Positions 56,811-64,000 of a stretch of DNA of 64,000 nucleotides are shown here, piece after piece (the first letter of the stretch is position 1; each line of letters begins with the position of its first letter). The notes beneath the pieces were generated by a model. That model made no database searches and had not been told where the DNA came from. It worked only from the letters and a program-made list of their open reading frames with translations. The position numbers and the translations under genes are program-made. This DNA is from VRUE01 sp963704505 (GTDB lineage: Bacteria > Actinomycetota > Thermoleophilia > Solirubrobacterales > 70-9), in the NCBI GenBank assembly GCA_963704505.1, contig OY969912.1, forward strand, positions 1,860,001-1,924,000, written 5' to 3'.

Positions 56811-56921
56811 ATAGCAAAGCGAGATCGATCCGGCCCGCCAGGCGTCGCGCGCCGCCCGGCCGGACGATCAATTGACCCCCGGAGGGGCGGGGATCGGTTC
56901 TAATTACGGATGCGGCGAGTT

Positions 56922-56959
56922 GGAGCGGGGCGCCACCCGGCAGAGATGCGCCCCGCTCC
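56922..56959 (-). terminator. Terminator-like hairpin after cysA
   Basis: A perfect 12-bp inverted repeat (56922-56933 with 56948-56959) around a 14-nt loop begins 9 nt beyond the cysA stop in the direction of transcription. GC-rich stem without a U-run. Confidence 0.6.
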
Positions 56960-56968
56960 TTCGCCCCT

Positions 56969-58006
56969 TCAACTGGCTGCGGATTGCTCCGCGTCGCCAC
57001 CGTCCAGTGGATCGAGGGGAGTCGAGGCCCCTCGACCGTCGGAGCGGTGATCACCGTTGAAGCTCTTTGCCGCGTTCGACTTCAGGTAGACGATCTGGCC
57101 CTCGCGCAGTTCGAGCTTCTGCAGCTCTCCGCGCGTCAGCTGCGCCCATACCTGTTGCCCATCGCTCATCACCAGCTCGACCCGGATCTCGAAGCCGAGG
57201 GCGACGATCCGCTGGACCATCGCCTCCTCGGTCCGATCGTCGGCGTGGAGGACGACCTCCATGTCGTGCGGTCGCACGTAGTCGTCGCCGAGGCGGTTGA
57301 CCTCGCCGACGAAGCTCATCACGAACTCGTTGGCGGGGTGGTCGTAGAGGTCGTCGGCGGAGCCGGACTGCTCGACCCTGCCTTCGTTCATGACAACCAG
57401 CTGCTCGGCGACGTCCATCGCCTCCTCCTGGTCGTGGGTGACGAAGATCGTCGTCACGTGCATCTCCTCGTGGAGGTTGCGCAGCCAGGTGCGCAGGTCT
57501 TTGCGGACCTTGGCGTCGAGCGCGCCGAACGGCTCGTCGAGCAGAAGTACCTGAGGCTGGATCGCGAGCGCCCGGGCGAGAGCCATGCGCTGGCGCTGGC
57601 CGCCGGAGAGCTGCGACGGGAAGCGCCCGGCCAGCCCGTCGAGCTGGACCAGCTGCAGCAGCTCATGCACGCGCTCGGAGGTCTCCGGTTTCTTCCACTT
57701 GCGGATCTTCAAGCCGAAGGCGACGTTTTCGAAAACCGTCATGTGCTTGAAGGCGGCGTAATGCTGGAAGACGAAGCCGACCCCGCGCTTCTGCGCCGGC
57801 TTGTCGTTGGCGACCTCGTCGTTGATCGTGATCACGCCGGAGTCCAGGTCCTCGAGCCCGGCGATCGCCCGCAGCAGCGTCGACTTCCCGCTGCCGCTGG
57901 GGCCCAGCAGAGCCGTCAGCGACCCGTCCGGAACATTGATGGACACCTCATCGAGCGCCTGAAAGTCATCGAAGCGCTTGTTGGCTCCCTCGACAGTGAT
58001 TCCCAT
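56969..58006 (-). CDS. cysA: Sulfate ABC transporter ATP-binding protein CysA
   Basis: A 345-aa ATPase energising sulfate/thiosulfate uptake. Walker A GPSGSGKST at 35-43, FVFQHYAAFKHMTVFENVAF is the CysA-type Q-loop region, SQLSGGQRQRMALARAL the signature and VLLLDEPFGALDAKVRKDLR the Walker B. The C-terminal part (about 240-320) is a TOBE domain with VRPHDMEVVLHADDR. The last 25 residues are an Asp/Gly/Ser-rich tail. Last gene of sbp-cysT-cysW-cysA; its ATG overlaps the cysW stop by one base. Confidence 0.94.
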   Translation of the reverse strand: MGITVEGANKRFDDFQALDEVSINVPDGSLTALLGPSGSGKSTLLRAIAGLEDLDSGVITINDEVANDKPAQKRGVGFVFQHYAAFKHMTVFENVAFGLKIRKWKKPETSERVHELLQLVQLDGLAGRFPSQLSGGQRQRMALARALAIQPQVLLLDEPFGALDAKVRKDLRTWLRNLHEEMHVTTIFVTHDQEEAMDVAEQLVVMNEGRVEQSGSADDLYDHPANEFVMSFVGEVNRLGDDYVRPHDMEVVLHADDRTEEAMVQRIVALGFEIRVELVMSDGQQVWAQLTRGELQKLELREGQIVYLKSNAAKSFNGDHRSDGRGASTPLDPLDGGDAEQSAAS

Positions 58007-58809
58007 CAGACGGCCTCCTTTCGTTTGAGCAGGTTCATTCCGATCAGCACGACGAGCGCGAGCAGGGCCAGGACGACCGATGCTCCGTACGCTCCGGGAA
58101 GGTCGAAGTTCGCGTACTCCTTGTCGACGAAGAGCGGCAGCGTCTGGGTCTTGCCGCTGATCGAGCCGGAGACGATCGTCACCGCGCCGAACTCGCCGAG
58201 CACACGGGCTGTAGTCAGGACGATGCCGTAGGCGACCCCCCAGCGGATCGACGGCAGGGTGATCCGCCAGAAGGTCTGCCAGGCGTTCGCCCCGAGGGTC
58301 GACGCGGCCATCTCCTGGTCGGTGCCGATCTCCTGAAGGACGGGGACCGTCTCGCGGACGACGAACGGGACCGAGACGAAGATGCTGGCCAGGACCATGC
58401 CCGGCACCGAGAAGAGGATCTTGATCCCCGCTTCGGCGAAGGTCGGGCCGAGCCAGCCACCGGTCCCGTAGAGGATGAAGAGCGAGAGGCCGATCACGAC
58501 CGGGGAGATCGCGAACGGGAGGTTGATGATCCCGTCGAACAGCCAGTTCATCCTGGTCTTGTGGCGGACGAGGAGCAGCGCACAGCCGACCCCGAAGATC
58601 GTGTTGAGCGGGACCGCGATCGCGACCATCAGCAGGGTCAGCTTCAGCGCGTGCAGGCCGTCCGGGGAGGTGATCGCGTCGATCGGCGGCGCCAGCCCCT
58701 TTTCGAAGGTCTTGTAGAAGATCATCACCAGCGGGATCAGCAGCAGCAGGGTGAGGTAGCCGAGCCCGGCGATTCGAAGGCCCCAGCGGCTTCCGGCGCC
58801 GGCGTTCAC
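58006..58809 (-). CDS. cysW: Sulfate ABC transporter permease CysW
   Basis: A 267-aa inner-membrane permease with six helices. FDGIINLPFAISPVVIGLSL is the CysW hallmark, and the EAA loop reads AASTLGANAWQTFWRITLPS. ARVLGEFGAVTIVSGSISGK followed by TQTLPLFV matches sulfate permeases. GTG 58809 overlaps the cysT stop (GTGA). Confidence 0.93.
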   Translation of the reverse strand: MNAGAGSRWGLRIAGLGYLTLLLLIPLVMIFYKTFEKGLAPPIDAITSPDGLHALKLTLLMVAIAVPLNTIFGVGCALLLVRHKTRMNWLFDGIINLPFAISPVVIGLSLFILYGTGGWLGPTFAEAGIKILFSVPGMVLASIFVSVPFVVRETVPVLQEIGTDQEMAASTLGANAWQTFWRITLPSIRWGVAYGIVLTTARVLGEFGAVTIVSGSISGKTQTLPLFVDKEYANFDLPGAYGASVVLALLALVVLIGMNLLKRKEAV

Positions 58810-59708
58810 TGGAGGCCTCCGCTCTTCGGCTCGGTGACTGCCGAGCCGAGCTCGAAGTCGGCGGTCCGTTCGTGGCGACTCGCCCAGCGCTGGATCAGGG
58901 AGACCCCGGCGAGGACCAGGAGAGAGGCGAGCAGCAGGACGACGGAGACCGCCGAGGCGCCGATGTCGTTGCCGGACTCGATCTGGTTGCGGATGAAGAC
59001 GGAGGCGACCATCGTCTGCGGCAGGCCGCCGGCGAAGAGCAGGACCGAGCCGAACTCGCCAAGGGCTCGCGCAAAGGCGAGAGCGACGCCGGCGGCGAGG
59101 CCGGGGAGGAGGTTGGGGAAGATGATCCTGCGGAAGATCGTCAGGTTGCTGGCGCCAAGGGACGCCGCCGCCGCCTCCATCTCACGGTCCATCTCGATCA
59201 GCAGCGGCTGGACGGCGCGGACGACGAAGGGCAGCGTCACGAACATCAGGGCGACGACCACGGCGGCGCGGGTGGCGGCGAGATGGATGCCGATCGGGCT
59301 GTCGTTTCCGTAGAGGGCGAGCAGGGTGAGGCTGGCGACGATCGTCGGCAGCGCGAAGGGCAGGTCGATGACCGCGTTGACCAGGCTCTTGCCCCGGAAG
59401 TCGTCACGGACCAAGATCCAGGCGAGGATCGTGCCGAAGATCGCGTTCAGGACGACGACGATCAGCGAGCAGATCACGGTCAGTTCAAGCGCCGACAACG
59501 CCAGCGGCGAGGTGACCTGGTCCCAGAACTTGCCGAGGCCGCCGGAGAACGCTTCGCTGACGACCGCGGCCAGCGGCAACAGCACGATCAGGCTCAAATA
59601 GAGCCCGACCGAGCCGAAGCCGAGACCGACCCCGGCACTCGGGAGGCGAACTCGACCTCGCCCCCCGGGTGTCGGAACGGATGCTGTTGTTGCCGGGTGT
59701 GCCTCCAT
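58806..59708 (-). CDS. cysT: Sulfate ABC transporter permease CysT
   Basis: A 300-aa permease. VIDLPFALPTIVASLTLLAL is the CysT signature segment, AASLGASNLTIFRRIIFPNL the EAA loop and ARALGEFGSVLLFAGGLP the helix end that pairs with CysW. The first 25 residues are a Pro/Gly-rich cytoplasmic lead. ATG 59708 overlaps the sbp stop by one base (TGATG). Confidence 0.93.
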   Translation of the reverse strand: MEAHPATTASVPTPGGRGRVRLPSAGVGLGFGSVGLYLSLIVLLPLAAVVSEAFSGGLGKFWDQVTSPLALSALELTVICSLIVVVLNAIFGTILAWILVRDDFRGKSLVNAVIDLPFALPTIVASLTLLALYGNDSPIGIHLAATRAAVVVALMFVTLPFVVRAVQPLLIEMDREMEAAAASLGASNLTIFRRIIFPNLLPGLAAGVALAFARALGEFGSVLLFAGGLPQTMVASVFIRNQIESGNDIGASAVSVVLLLASLLVLAGVSLIQRWASRHERTADFELGSAVTEPKSGGLQ

Positions 59709-60769
59709 CAGCCTGAGGTGGAGACCCCGAGTTCACCCTCGATCTTCGCGACCGAGCCGGTTTCTTCGTCGAAGAAATCGTCATTGACTTTGCCCCAGCC
59801 ACCGAACTGGCTGATCTTGAACAGTTCCTTCGGTGTCGGGAACGTCTTCGGGTCGACCAGTTTCGGGTTGACCGGGCGGTAACCGTTTTCGGCCCAGATT
59901 TTCTGGCCTGCGTCCGACCAGATGAACTTGAGGAAGTCCTGAGCGGCAGGCTCCGGCGCTTCCTTGGTCACCGCGATCGGGGTTTCGATCTGGATCGTCG
60001 AGGGCGGCACGACGTATTCGACGTCTTCGCCTTCGTTGACGGCCTTGATCGCCTCGTTCTCGTAGCCGAGCAGCACGTCGCCCTGCCCCGAGGTGAAGGC
60101 GGCCAGCGCGTCACGAGCGCTGCCCGGCTGCGCGACTGTCTTTTCGAGCAGCGTCTTGACGCCTTCGAGCGCCTGCGCGGGCGATTTGCCCTCGTTGATG
60201 AGCGTCCCGTAGACGGCCATGATGTTCCAGCGCGCCGCGCCCGAGCTGAACGGGTTCGGGGTGACGACGTCGACGTCCTTGCTGAGCACGTCGTCGAGGC
60301 TCTTGATGCCGTCAGGGTTGCCCTTGCGGACGGTGATCACGACGACCGAGTCCTGGGCGATGCCCTTGTACTGCTGCTTGTCCCAGTTGGCGTCGACCTG
60401 TCCTTCTTCGACCAGCCGTTCCATGTCACCGGCCTGCGCGAAGTGGACGATCGAGGCGGGCTGGCCGGCGGCCACCGCGCGACTCTGGTCGCCGGAGGCG
60501 CCGAACGAGTTGCTGAAGCTGACGCCGCTGCCCTGAGACGTTTTTTCGAAGGCCGGCTCCAGTGATTCCTGGTAGACGGATTCCGGGGTGGAGTAGCCGA
60601 CGACGTCGAGCGAGCCGCCCGAGGAGGAGCCTCCACTGGTGCCTCCGGTCGTGTCATCGCTGCTGCTGCCGCATCCTGCGGCGAAAACGGCAGCCAGGAG
60701 GACGAGGATGGCAATCGGGAGGACTGCCGTAACGCCTCGCCGCCGGGTTACCTTGCGAGCGTTCCGCAT
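59708..60769 (-). CDS. sbp: Sulfate-binding lipoprotein
   Basis: A 353-aa binding protein with a lipoprotein signal (VLLAAVFAAGC, Cys33) and a Ser/Gly/Thr-rich linker to about residue 53. VVGYSTPESVYQESLEPAFE, FSNSFGASGDQSRAVAAGQP, VTPNPFSSGAARWNIMAVYG and VLLGYENEAI are hallmarks of sulfate/thiosulfate-binding proteins, with the ligand-binding Ser/Gly backbone segments present. The substrate set (sulfate, thiosulfate) cannot be split from the sequence. First gene of the operon. Its ribosome site AAAGGA is inside an inverted repeat that abuts the ATG. Confidence 0.94.
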   Translation of the reverse strand: MRNARKVTRRRGVTAVLPIAILVLLAAVFAAGCGSSSDDTTGGTSGGSSSGGSLDVVGYSTPESVYQESLEPAFEKTSQGSGVSFSNSFGASGDQSRAVAAGQPASIVHFAQAGDMERLVEEGQVDANWDKQQYKGIAQDSVVVITVRKGNPDGIKSLDDVLSKDVDVVTPNPFSSGAARWNIMAVYGTLINEGKSPAQALEGVKTLLEKTVAQPGSARDALAAFTSGQGDVLLGYENEAIKAVNEGEDVEYVVPPSTIQIETPIAVTKEAPEPAAQDFLKFIWSDAGQKIWAENGYRPVNPKLVDPKTFPTPKELFKISQFGGWGKVNDDFFDEETGSVAKIEGELGVSTSG

Positions 60770-60786
60770 AGAAAGGATTCCTTTCT
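60770..60786 (-). promoter_or_regulatory. Inverted repeat covering the sbp ribosome-binding site
   Basis: AGAAAGGA and TCCTTTCT flank a single T (60770-60786), giving a perfect 8-bp dyad directly before the sbp ATG at 60769. It could be an operator, or an RNA hairpin that hides the ribosome site. Confidence 0.45.
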
Positions 60787-60962
60787 TTGTCTACTGATTT
60801 AGTTTTTTGATCGACTTGGTTCTAAATAGGAAGCGCGCAAGGTAGCACAATGTTGATCGGAAAAGTTAGGAATGCTGATCCGAATTCAGGAGATAGGCTC
60901 GACCGATCACGGATACGCGAGTTTCGCCCCATGGGGAGCCGAAAACGCGAGCGAGGGAGGGG

Positions 60963-61841
60963 ATGACGATCGAGGTCGTGAGGACACCCGCTGAGGCCAC
61001 GGAAGGACTGCCAGGCTTCCCATTCGAGTCGAGCTTCGCGGAGGTCGACGGGCTGCGGCTCGCCTATCTCGACGAGGGCGAGGGGAGGCCCGTCGTCTTC
61101 TTCCACGGCGAGCCGACCTGGTCGTACCTCTGGCGCAAGGTGATCCCGCCCGTTCGGGACGCCGGCTATCGCTGCATCGCCCCCGACTATGCCGGCTTCG
61201 GCCGCTCCGACAAGCCGACTGACATCGATTGGTACTCCTACGACCGCCACGTCGACCTGATGGCCGGACTGTTGGAGGAGCTCGACCTGCGCGACGCCAC
61301 CGCGGTTGTCCACGACTGGGGAGGCCCGATCGGCCTGCGGCTCTTCGTCGAGCATGCCGACCGCTTCTCCAGCCTGGTCGTCTCCGACACCGGCCCGTTC
61401 ACCGGCCACCAGAAGATGAGCGACGTCTGGCTCCGGTTCCGCGACTTCGTCCGCGACGCCGAGGACCTGCCGGTCGGCTTCCTGGTCAAGGCGGGCTGCG
61501 CCAGGGACCCGGATGACGATGTCGTCGCCGCCTACGAGGCGCCCTATCCCAGTCCTCAGTCGAAGGCGGGCGCCCGCGCCTTCCCGGCCTTGATCCCCAC
61601 CGAGCCCGACGCCCCCGGGGCCGCCGAGGGCAGGCGGGTGGCCGACGCCCTGCGCGAGGACCAGCGCCCGACCCTGGTGCTCTGGGCGGACTCCGACCAG
61701 GCCCTGCCGCTCGCTCTCGGTGAAAAAGTCTCCGAACGGCTCGACTTCCCGCCGCCGGTGGTGATCGAGAACGCCTCCCACTTCCTCCATGAGGACGCGG
61801 GCGAGGAGGTCGGCCGGATCATCGCCGACTGGTTGGAGTAA
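60963..61841 (+). CDS. Haloalkane dehalogenase-like alpha/beta hydrolase
   Basis: A 292-aa hydrolase of the haloalkane dehalogenase family (subfamily I, DhlA-like). FFHGEPTWSYLWRKVIPP holds the halide-side Glu50-Pro51 typical of the group, and VVHDWGGPIG places the nucleophile Asp118 beside the halide-binding Trp119. The catalytic acid is likely within LWADSDQAL, and the base is the His in ENASHFLHED. Active members release halide from haloalkanes; the natural substrate here is unknown. ATG 60963 follows GAGGGAGGGG. Confidence 0.85.
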   Translation: MTIEVVRTPAEATEGLPGFPFESSFAEVDGLRLAYLDEGEGRPVVFFHGEPTWSYLWRKVIPPVRDAGYRCIAPDYAGFGRSDKPTDIDWYSYDRHVDLMAGLLEELDLRDATAVVHDWGGPIGLRLFVEHADRFSSLVVSDTGPFTGHQKMSDVWLRFRDFVRDAEDLPVGFLVKAGCARDPDDDVVAAYEAPYPSPQSKAGARAFPALIPTEPDAPGAAEGRRVADALREDQRPTLVLWADSDQALPLALGEKVSERLDFPPPVVIENASHFLHEDAGEEVGRIIADWLE

Positions 61842-61842
61842 C

Positions 61843-62970
61843 TCAGGCCTCGAGCGCCTCGGCACGGCTGTGCCGTACCGCCTGCCAGAGGTCGTCCAGC
61901 GACTGTCCCTCGAGCAGCCGCGTGCGGCGCGGCGGACCCTCGTCCTCGAGCCAGGTCACGGTCCCCGGCCAGTAGACGCCGCGCGGGGCGCCGGGGCGGT
62001 GGAAGACGGAGGCGAAGATCCAGCTGCCGGTGTTGTGGAAGCGGGCGCCGTCGGCGAGCCGCCACTCGGGCTCATCGGGCTCCGGTCCGGCCCGGTGGGT
62101 GTGGCCGGTGATGAAGTGGGCGGCGCCGAGCCCGAGCCGCTCGGCGAGCTCCTTCTCGGCGGCGATCCCGCTGCGGCTGATCCCGCCCGGCGAGAGGTCG
62201 AGGGCGAAGTCCGAGCGGAGCAGCCGGTTGAGGCCGCCGACGCCGATCGGGACCGCTTTGGCGACCGTGCTGCGGATCGCGGCGCGGCGAACCCGTCCCG
62301 CCCGCCGCTGCCGGCCGGAAAGGGTCCGCCAGGCACGCTCGGACGGGCGGCGCGTGCGGCTCGCCGAGCCGCCCTGGGCGAGCGCATAGGTGAAGCCGTA
62401 GATCGGCCGCAGGACGTGCTCGTAGTCCTCGGCGCTTGCCTGGCCCGGGACCTCGAGGTCGAAGGCGCGCATCACCGTGGCGGCGGCCAGGCACTCGATC
62501 CGAGGCAGGCTCATGTGGCAGTCCATGTAATGGCCGTGGGTCGCGTAGACGTCGTCGCGCAGCCAGATGCCCGGGTAGGCGACCGTCAGCTCGGCGCTCC
62601 CGAGCCAGCCGGAGAGGATCTCGGCGAGCTCGCCGCGGCCGGGTCCCTGCTGCTCCGCGCCGAGCGGGCCGCGGCCCTCGGCGGCGACGTGCTCGAGCAG
62701 GGGTTCGGCGAAGCGATGGTCGTGGTTGCCCGGCACGAGGACCACCTCGTTCCCGGCCATCGCCCGGCCGAGCTCCTCGAAGAAGGGGCGGGCGAGCTCC
62801 ATCGCCTGGGCCACGGGCAGGTCGCGAAGCTCGATCGCGTCGCCGAGCAGGACGACGCGGTCGGCGCCGGCGATCTCGTCGAGCAGGATCGCCCGCAGGT
62901 CGGGGTCGCGGAGCAGGTCTTCGCCATGGCCACCGCCGAGGTGCAGATCGGAGACGATCGCGGTTCGCAC
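61843..62970 (-). CDS. Calcineurin-like metallophosphoesterase
   Basis: A 375-aa dimetal phosphoesterase. Motifs are in order: SDLHLGGG near the N-terminus (Asp, His), LLGDAIEL, LVPGNHDHRF, a central His in ATHGHYMDCH, and FITGHTHRAG near the C-terminus. The central part (about 160-250) holds an inserted basic region (RRPSERAWRTLSGRQRRAG). UDP-diacylglucosamine hydrolase- or cAMP-type relatives share the motif set; the substrate is unknown. GTG 62970 start. It converges on the dehalogenase gene, with a single base between the stops. Confidence 0.9.
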   Translation of the reverse strand: MRTAIVSDLHLGGGHGEDLLRDPDLRAILLDEIAGADRVVLLGDAIELRDLPVAQAMELARPFFEELGRAMAGNEVVLVPGNHDHRFAEPLLEHVAAEGRGPLGAEQQGPGRGELAEILSGWLGSAELTVAYPGIWLRDDVYATHGHYMDCHMSLPRIECLAAATVMRAFDLEVPGQASAEDYEHVLRPIYGFTYALAQGGSASRTRRPSERAWRTLSGRQRRAGRVRRAAIRSTVAKAVPIGVGGLNRLLRSDFALDLSPGGISRSGIAAEKELAERLGLGAAHFITGHTHRAGPEPDEPEWRLADGARFHNTGSWIFASVFHRPGAPRGVYWPGTVTWLEDEGPPRRTRLLEGQSLDDLWQAVRHSRAEALEA

Positions 62971-63024
62971 CGGTCGAGGCTACTTCCTGGCTGTCCGGCC
63001 AGGCCGCTCTCTAGACTGCCCTGG

Positions 63025-63933
<909 letters not shown>

Positions 63934-63950
63934 CCGACAGCGGGCTCCGA

Positions 63951-64000
63951 TGCGGCTGAAAGGAGTCGAACCTTCACGGAGTTTCCTCCACGGCGACCTG
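63951..64000 (-). tRNA. 3' part of a class II tRNA, cut by the window edge
   Basis: On the minus strand the end of a tRNA is seen: discriminator A at 63951, acceptor 3' strand CAGCCGC, T-stem GAAGG/CCTTT around TTCGACT, and a long variable arm with GGAG-GAAA-CTCC. The anticodon lies outside the window. The long arm with discriminator A suggests tRNA-Leu, but Tyr or Ser cannot be excluded. Confidence 0.7.

Overview
The window is about 64 kb of high-GC DNA with dense genes, many GTG/TTG starts and frequent 1-8 nt start/stop overlaps. Three things point to an actinobacterium, most likely of the Thermoleophilia (Solirubrobacterales-like): a complete set of coenzyme F420 biosynthesis genes including a fused FbiC, several exported proteins of a style I associate with that class (a collagen-like protein with an 'LPKNSVGTKQL' leader, and giant propeller/fibronectin-like proteins), and tRNA genes without an encoded CCA end. 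This assignment is inferred from gene content; no rRNA or phylogenetic marker was compared. No insertion sequence, integrase, prophage or CRISPR array was seen.

Layout. 1-1440: a cut-off NMT1/THI5-like solute-binding lipoprotein diverges from an aquaporin. 1454-7924: F420 block, with fbiC (+) facing a translationally coupled cofD-cofC-cofE set and an F420:NADP oxidoreductase (-), then an SDR and a hotdog thioesterase. 8001-14311: a DUF559-type protein and acyl-CoA catabolism genes (HMG-CoA lyase, carboxyltransferase, and acetoacetyl-CoA synthetase split by one frameshift), coupled to an MBL-fold hydrolase. 14369-17788: tRNA-Leu(CAA), tRNA-Leu(TAG), tRNA-Trp and tRNA-Gly with exported and membrane proteins between them. 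17826-28853: mixed housekeeping and accessory genes (TauE/SafE, DUF5996, cNMP-binding thioredoxin-reductase-like flavoprotein, MMPL exporter with divergent TetR, LigD-type ligase, ferritin-like protein with a histone-like tail, VOC protein, hydrolase).

29113-43157 is the most distinctive region: a strong TTGACA-17-TAAGTT promoter followed by four overlapping genes for giant exported proteins (1275, 940, 1505 and 909 aa) in the order A1-B1-A2-B2. A1/A2 are paralogues built of beta-propellers and fibronectin-III-like repeats; B1/B2 are paralogues of a second, unrecognised family. Each A gene overlaps its B partner and the A-B pair has been tandemly duplicated. All four proteins end in Lys/Arg/His-rich tails. 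I read this as a candidate uncharacterised two-component cell-surface or extracellular system.

43169-49378: YjbQ, a cold-shock protein with a textbook terminator, a LamG/coiled-coil exported protein, SnoaL-like, tRNA-Pro, Nudix, RDD, a small membrane protein and a secreted trypsin-like protease. 49383-55699: a pstSCAB phosphate-import operon that runs by overlapping reading frames into four further genes (small lipoprotein, two zinc-ribbon proteins, a degenerate phosphoesterase-like protein). 55859-60769: a repeat-bearing exported protein, a small ORF with its own promoter, and a sulfate ABC transporter operon (sbp-cysT-cysW-cysA). 60963-64000: a haloalkane-dehalogenase-like protein, a metallophosphoesterase, an alpha/beta hydrolase, and the 3' part of a class II tRNA cut by the window edge.
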